8,923 bases of DNA, taken from Deltaproteobacteria bacterium. GTDB taxonomy: Bacteria > Desulfobacterota > DSM-4660 > Desulfatiglandales > HGW-15. A model generated the notes under the pieces. That model saw only the letters and a program-made list of their open reading frames with translations. It had not been told where the DNA came from and did not search any database. Where the stretch lies: positions 1-8,923 of the forward strand of contig JAFDIX010000100.1 of the NCBI GenBank assembly GCA_019307805.1, in the 5' to 3' direction. Positions 6,110 through 8,923 of the stretch are shown piece after piece; positions within the stretch are counted from its first letter, which is position 1, and each line of letters starts with the position of its first letter. Position numbers and translations under genes: made by a program.

Positions 6110-7044
6110 GGCATTGCGTGTCTTTCAAGGACCTTGATGATCGTCAGCAACGCCTCGTTCACGGGGGTGGGAATCCCGTACCGGCGACCCAGTTCGGTGA
6201 CCTTGCCACCGAGCATCTCAATCTCAGTCTTACGTCCGGCTTCAATATCCTGGAGCATGGAGGTCTTTCCATGGGGTGAGAGGCCTTCCATGACCGTGTA
6301 CCAGTCTTCAATATCCTTCTCCGACAGGTTCACCCGGGCCGCCTCTGCAAGGGCAATGACCTCCTTCATGGCCGCCCCCATAAGGGCCCGTGTCTCCCCG
6401 GATGTTTGAAAAACACCGTAGTTTGCCCGCATAAGGACCGAAACCGGGTTCATGCCCACATTCACCATGAACTTCCACCATAGGATACGCACCATGTCAT
6501 CCGGCGTCTGCCAGGGAATTCCGGCCCCATCAAAAAAATCCTGAAGGTCCTTTACGCGCCCCGAAGGCACATGGTTGTCAGCCTCGCCAAAAAACAGTTT
6601 GCCCGGAGTAGAATAGGTCAGACGATTTCCTTCCCTGAGGGCATCAATGCCGACGGCTACGGCGTAGAGGACCCTGTCTTTTCCATAGACCTCGGCGATC
6701 TGCTCCTCGCTCTCTATGCCGTTCATCACCGACAGGATACAGGTGTTTTCGCCAATACCCTGCTTCATATCTTTTATCGCTTCCGGGAGGTGGTGGTGTT
6801 TTACGGCTACGATCAGGAGATCGAATGGCGTTTGTATATCCTCGGGTTTGATTACGGCAATGGGACAGTGTTTCCCATTGACAACAACCCCTGACCTTTT
6901 CAAACGATCGTACCGCTCTCCGGCTGCGATAAAAAAGATGCTTTCACCGTCCATTGCGTAGATCTTTTCGGCGTAGGCAGATCCCATGGCACCGGCGCCG
7001 ATCACGGCAATTCTCTTGATGGGGGCTATCATTTTGCGATCCAA
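6097..7044 (-). CDS. panE: Ketopantoate reductase family protein (2-dehydropantoate 2-reductase)
   Basis: The protein has up to 315 residues. The family reduces 2-dehydropantoate to pantoate with NADPH on the way to pantothenate and CoA. Visible features are the N-terminal dinucleotide-binding IGAGAMGS (15-22), MNG with Asn108, the catalytic lysine in WWKFMVN (Lys191) with Asn195 and Asn199, and the C-terminal TSMLQDIEAGRKTEIE block holding the substrate-site Ser262 and Glu274. Two starts compete. TTG at 7044 has a strong GGGAGG (7052-7057) 7 nt away and overlaps the deaminase gene by 16 bp. ATG at 7032 makes a classic ATGA overlap but lacks a good ribosome-binding site and shortens the protein by four residues. 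Either way it is coupled to the deaminase gene upstream. Family members outside pan operons are often paralogues acting on other 2-keto acids, so the panE role is probable but unproven. Confidence 0.82.
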   Translation of the reverse strand: MDRKMIAPIKRIAVIGAGAMGSAYAEKIYAMDGESIFFIAAGERYDRLKRSGVVVNGKHCPIAVIKPEDIQTPFDLLIVAVKHHHLPEAIKDMKQGIGENTCILSVMNGIESEEQIAEVYGKDRVLYAVAVGIDALREGNRLTYSTPGKLFFGEADNHVPSGRVKDLQDFFDGAGIPWQTPDDMVRILWWKFMVNVGMNPVSVLMRANYGVFQTSGETRALMGAAMKEVIALAEAARVNLSEKDIEDWYTVMEGLSPHGKTSMLQDIEAGRKTEIEMLGGKVTELGRRYGIPTPVNEALLTIIKVLERHAMPYLK

Positions 7045-8345
7045 TCCATGACCTCCCTTGATTTTTCCTGTGCTTTTTCCATGACTTCCTGCAGATCCAA
7101 AGTGAGAAGGCGCCTATCCTCCATTACCAGCCTGCCATGAATAATGGAATGACTCACATCGTTCCCCCGGGCCGCATAGACTACATGGGAGAAGGGGTTG
7201 TACATGGGCGTCAAATGGGGTTTATCCGTGTCCAGAATAATGACATCCGCTTTTTTACCGGGTTCCAGCGATCCGGTGATTGTATCCAGGTCCAATGCCC
7301 TGGCGCTCTCTATTGTCGCCATTTTCAGTACGGTGGGCGCATCCAGTACAGTCGGGTCCATGTTATCAAGCTTATGGAGTTTGGCGGCCATGTCCATTTC
7401 AGTGAAGAGATCAAGGTTATTGTTGGAAGCGCATCCGTCGGTGCCGATTCCGACGGTCATTTCAGCATCCAGCAGTTTGGGTACCGGTGAAACACCGGAG
7501 GCCAGTTTCATGTTACTCTCGGGCATGTGCACGGCCTTCACCCCGTGGCCTGCCAACAGTGCAATCTCTCTGTCATCCAGGTGGACACAGTGGTCTGCGA
7601 TAAGATGGGGACCTGCAAGCCCCAGTGAGATGAGATGATCAACAGGGGAAACACCATACCTATTCTTCACTTCCTCAATCTCATTCAGGGTTTCTGCCAG
7701 GTGAATGATAAGCGGCACCTGGTATTTTTTTGCCAATGCATCGGCCCTTTGAAGCAGATCAGGGCTGCAGGTAAACAGGGCGTGGGGTTCCACTGCAATG
7801 GATATGAGGGGATCACTGGCCCATTTTTTGATGAGCGTCTCTGTATATTTGAAGCCATTCTCCAGTGACCCGTAATTTGGTGAATCAAAATCATATAGGA
7901 CCTCACCCACAATGCTCCTCATCCCGGCATCCTTCGCAGCCCTTGCCACTTCGTCTTCAAAGAGATACATATCGCAAAAAGTGGTGGTGCCGGACAGTAT
8001 CATTTCCGCGCAGGCAAGCATGGTCCCACGATAAACGAAATCGCCATCCATTTTGCTTTCAACCGGAAAAATATAGTTGTTCAGCCATTCCATAAGCGGC
8101 AAATCATCTGCGAGTCCCCTGAACAGGGTCATGGCGGCGTGGGTATGCCCGTTGATCAATCCAGGAAGGATCAGGCCTCCCTTGGCATCAATGGCCATTT
8201 TCGCATCCGGTACCCCCTCGGAAAGTGGACCTATCTGTGAAATACTATCCCCCACAATCCCCAGATACCCCTTATTAATAACTGCGTTTTCCTGGTTCAT
8301 TGTCAGAACAGTTCCATTTGCAACAACGATGTCAAAAATCGCCAT
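7029..8345 (-). CDS. mtaD: 5-methylthioadenosine/S-adenosylhomocysteine deaminase (amidohydrolase)
   Basis: This 438-residue cytosolic metal enzyme deaminates 5'-methylthioadenosine, S-adenosylhomocysteine or related adenosines to the inosine analogue plus ammonia. The amidohydrolase pattern is complete: metal ligands His67 and His69 in NGHTH, His215 in HLAET and Asp303 in GTDGCASNNN. The substrate-site residues known for this subgroup are also present: Glu96 in FPVESK, His188 in EPHALFTCSP and Glu218 in HLAET. The flanking small beta domain (residues 1-60 and after about 360, ending near GKKADVIILD) is intact. The ATG at 8345 follows GGAG at 8353-8356 with a 7-nt spacer. Upstream on the same strand, 62 bp away, is a purine nucleoside phosphorylase; downstream the reductase gene overlaps its end. 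This context favours deaminated-nucleoside salvage over guanine or chlorohydrolase-type activities of related families. Confidence 0.9.
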   Translation of the reverse strand: MAIFDIVVANGTVLTMNQENAVINKGYLGIVGDSISQIGPLSEGVPDAKMAIDAKGGLILPGLINGHTHAAMTLFRGLADDLPLMEWLNNYIFPVESKMDGDFVYRGTMLACAEMILSGTTTFCDMYLFEDEVARAAKDAGMRSIVGEVLYDFDSPNYGSLENGFKYTETLIKKWASDPLISIAVEPHALFTCSPDLLQRADALAKKYQVPLIIHLAETLNEIEEVKNRYGVSPVDHLISLGLAGPHLIADHCVHLDDREIALLAGHGVKAVHMPESNMKLASGVSPVPKLLDAEMTVGIGTDGCASNNNLDLFTEMDMAAKLHKLDNMDPTVLDAPTVLKMATIESARALDLDTITGSLEPGKKADVIILDTDKPHLTPMYNPFSHVVYAARGNDVSHSIIHGRLVMEDRRLLTLDLQEVMEKAQEKSREVMDWIAK

Positions 8346-8407
8346 CCCTATCTCCCCGGTTTAAGACCTATGTGAAAGCTGAAAATCATAACCATTTCCC
8401 TTTGGCT

Positions 8408-8923
8408 TCATTCCCGGTCCGGCAAAGCGGCGATGATCTTCTCCCAAAGAAGACCGAGCCTTGTTCCGGCCTCATCGGCGGTTTTGATAATATTTTCAAG
8501 GGAGACCTTTTCCATGCAATCCGGCAGATTCACATTGGTAATAACGACAATTGCCAGGATCTTCATCCCGCAATGAACCCCCGCAATCACTTCGGAAACG
8601 GTGGACATTCCAACCGCATCTGCACCGATCATTTTAAGGAAACGTGTCTCCGCAGGGGTTTCCAGGCTGGGGCCGACAAGGCTTACATAAACCCCCTCCC
8701 GAAGCAGCATGCGCTCTTCAAGGGCCTTTTCCCTGGCCAGGGATATGAGATCAGGGTCATAGACCTGGACCATATCCGGAAACCGAGGGCCGAATGAATC
8801 CAGATTGGGTCCGATCAAGGGATTGTTGCCGGTAAGGTTGATATGATCCGCAACGACCATCAGTTCTCCGGCGTGAAACAATGTGTTGAGACCGCCGGCT
8901 GCACTGGAAATGAGGAGGGTGTG
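8408..8923 (-). CDS. Purine nucleoside phosphorylase (PNP-I/MTAP family), 5' end beyond the window
   Basis: The C-terminal 171 residues are present; the frame stays open to the right edge, so the start lies outside. The family splits purine nucleosides with phosphate to free base and (deoxy)ribose-1-phosphate. Landmarks are SSAAGGLN at residues 6-13 (the NAAGG phosphate/base loop), ADHINLTG, VGPSLETPAE with Glu88, GADAVGMSTVSEV and ITNVN with Asn130. Glu88 and Asn130 match human PNP Glu201 and Asn243, which read 6-oxopurines; MTA phosphorylases carry Asp in place of the latter. Hypoxanthine/guanine nucleosides, including methylthioinosine, are therefore likelier substrates than MTA itself. 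It lies directly upstream of the MTA/SAH deaminase, a fitting partner. No terminator is seen in the 62-bp gap, so an operon is likely. A methylthioadenosine phosphorylase annotation is the main alternative. Confidence 0.88.
   Translation of the reverse strand, partial: HTLLISSAAGGLNTLFHAGELMVVADHINLTGNNPLIGPNLDSFGPRFPDMVQVYDPDLISLAREKALEERMLLREGVYVSLVGPSLETPAETRFLKMIGADAVGMSTVSEVIAGVHCGMKILAIVVITNVNLPDCMEKVSLENIIKTADEAGTRLGLLWEKIIAALPDRE

Noticed and set aside
1..8923. CRISPR array, phage genes, toxin-antitoxin pair or defence system.
   Set aside because: No regularly spaced repeats and no integrase, nuclease, toxin or phage structural motif were seen; apart from the MITE-like element the genes are metabolic or transport functions.

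Overview
The window looks like ordinary chromosomal DNA from a Gram-negative, probably anaerobic bacterium. My best guess is a Desulfobacterota (deltaproteobacterial) sulfate reducer or relative. This is an inference from gene style: a rhodanese/CoA-disulfide-reductase-type flavoenzyme, a secreted SUMF1-domain protein, a plant-type cofactor-independent phosphoglycerate mutase, an AMP-forming acyl-CoA ligase and an MTA/SAH deaminase. No marker gene fixes the taxon.

Layout. The left edge (1-162, minus) holds the first 54 codons of a pyridine-nucleotide-disulfide oxidoreductase. A 423-bp divergent intergenic region (163-585) follows. It holds a likely minus-strand promoter, a GC-rich hairpin in the oxidoreductase leader, a 160-bp MITE-like element bounded by CTAG-tipped inverted repeats, and a likely plus-strand promoter with a dyad across its -35. 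The plus-strand block is: an exported SUMF1/FGE-fold protein with a perfect in-frame 51-bp tandem duplication (586-1485); gpmI, whose start overlaps the previous stop (1485-3125); an MFS transporter (3178-4428); and, after a 118-bp gap with its own candidate promoter, an acyl-CoA ligase (4547-6109). The minus-strand block, read from the right edge inward, is: a purine nucleoside phosphorylase lacking its N-terminus (8408-8923), an MTA/SAH deaminase (7029-8345) and a ketopantoate-reductase-family protein (6097-7044). The two blocks meet tail to tail and their coding ends overlap by 13 bp.

How the genes fit together. The minus-strand trio reads best as a nucleoside salvage operon. The deaminase would turn 5'-methylthioadenosine or S-adenosylhomocysteine into the inosine analogue, and a phosphorylase carrying 6-oxopurine-type residues could then release hypoxanthine. 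The ketopantoate-reductase-like gene is translationally linked to the deaminase, but its metabolic connection is unclear. On the plus strand, gpmI serves glycolysis/gluconeogenesis. The SUMF1 protein coupled to it lacks one of the two catalytic cysteines of formylglycine-generating enzyme, so it is unlikely to be a sulfatase-activating oxidase. The MFS carrier and acyl-CoA ligase suggest uptake or export of an organic acid and its activation, but their substrates cannot be read from the sequence.

I see no clearly new multi-gene system. The points most worth checking are the MITE-like element, the fresh duplication in the SUMF1 gene, the odd pairing of a secreted SUMF1 pseudoenzyme with a cytosolic phosphomutase, and the deaminase-phosphorylase cassette.
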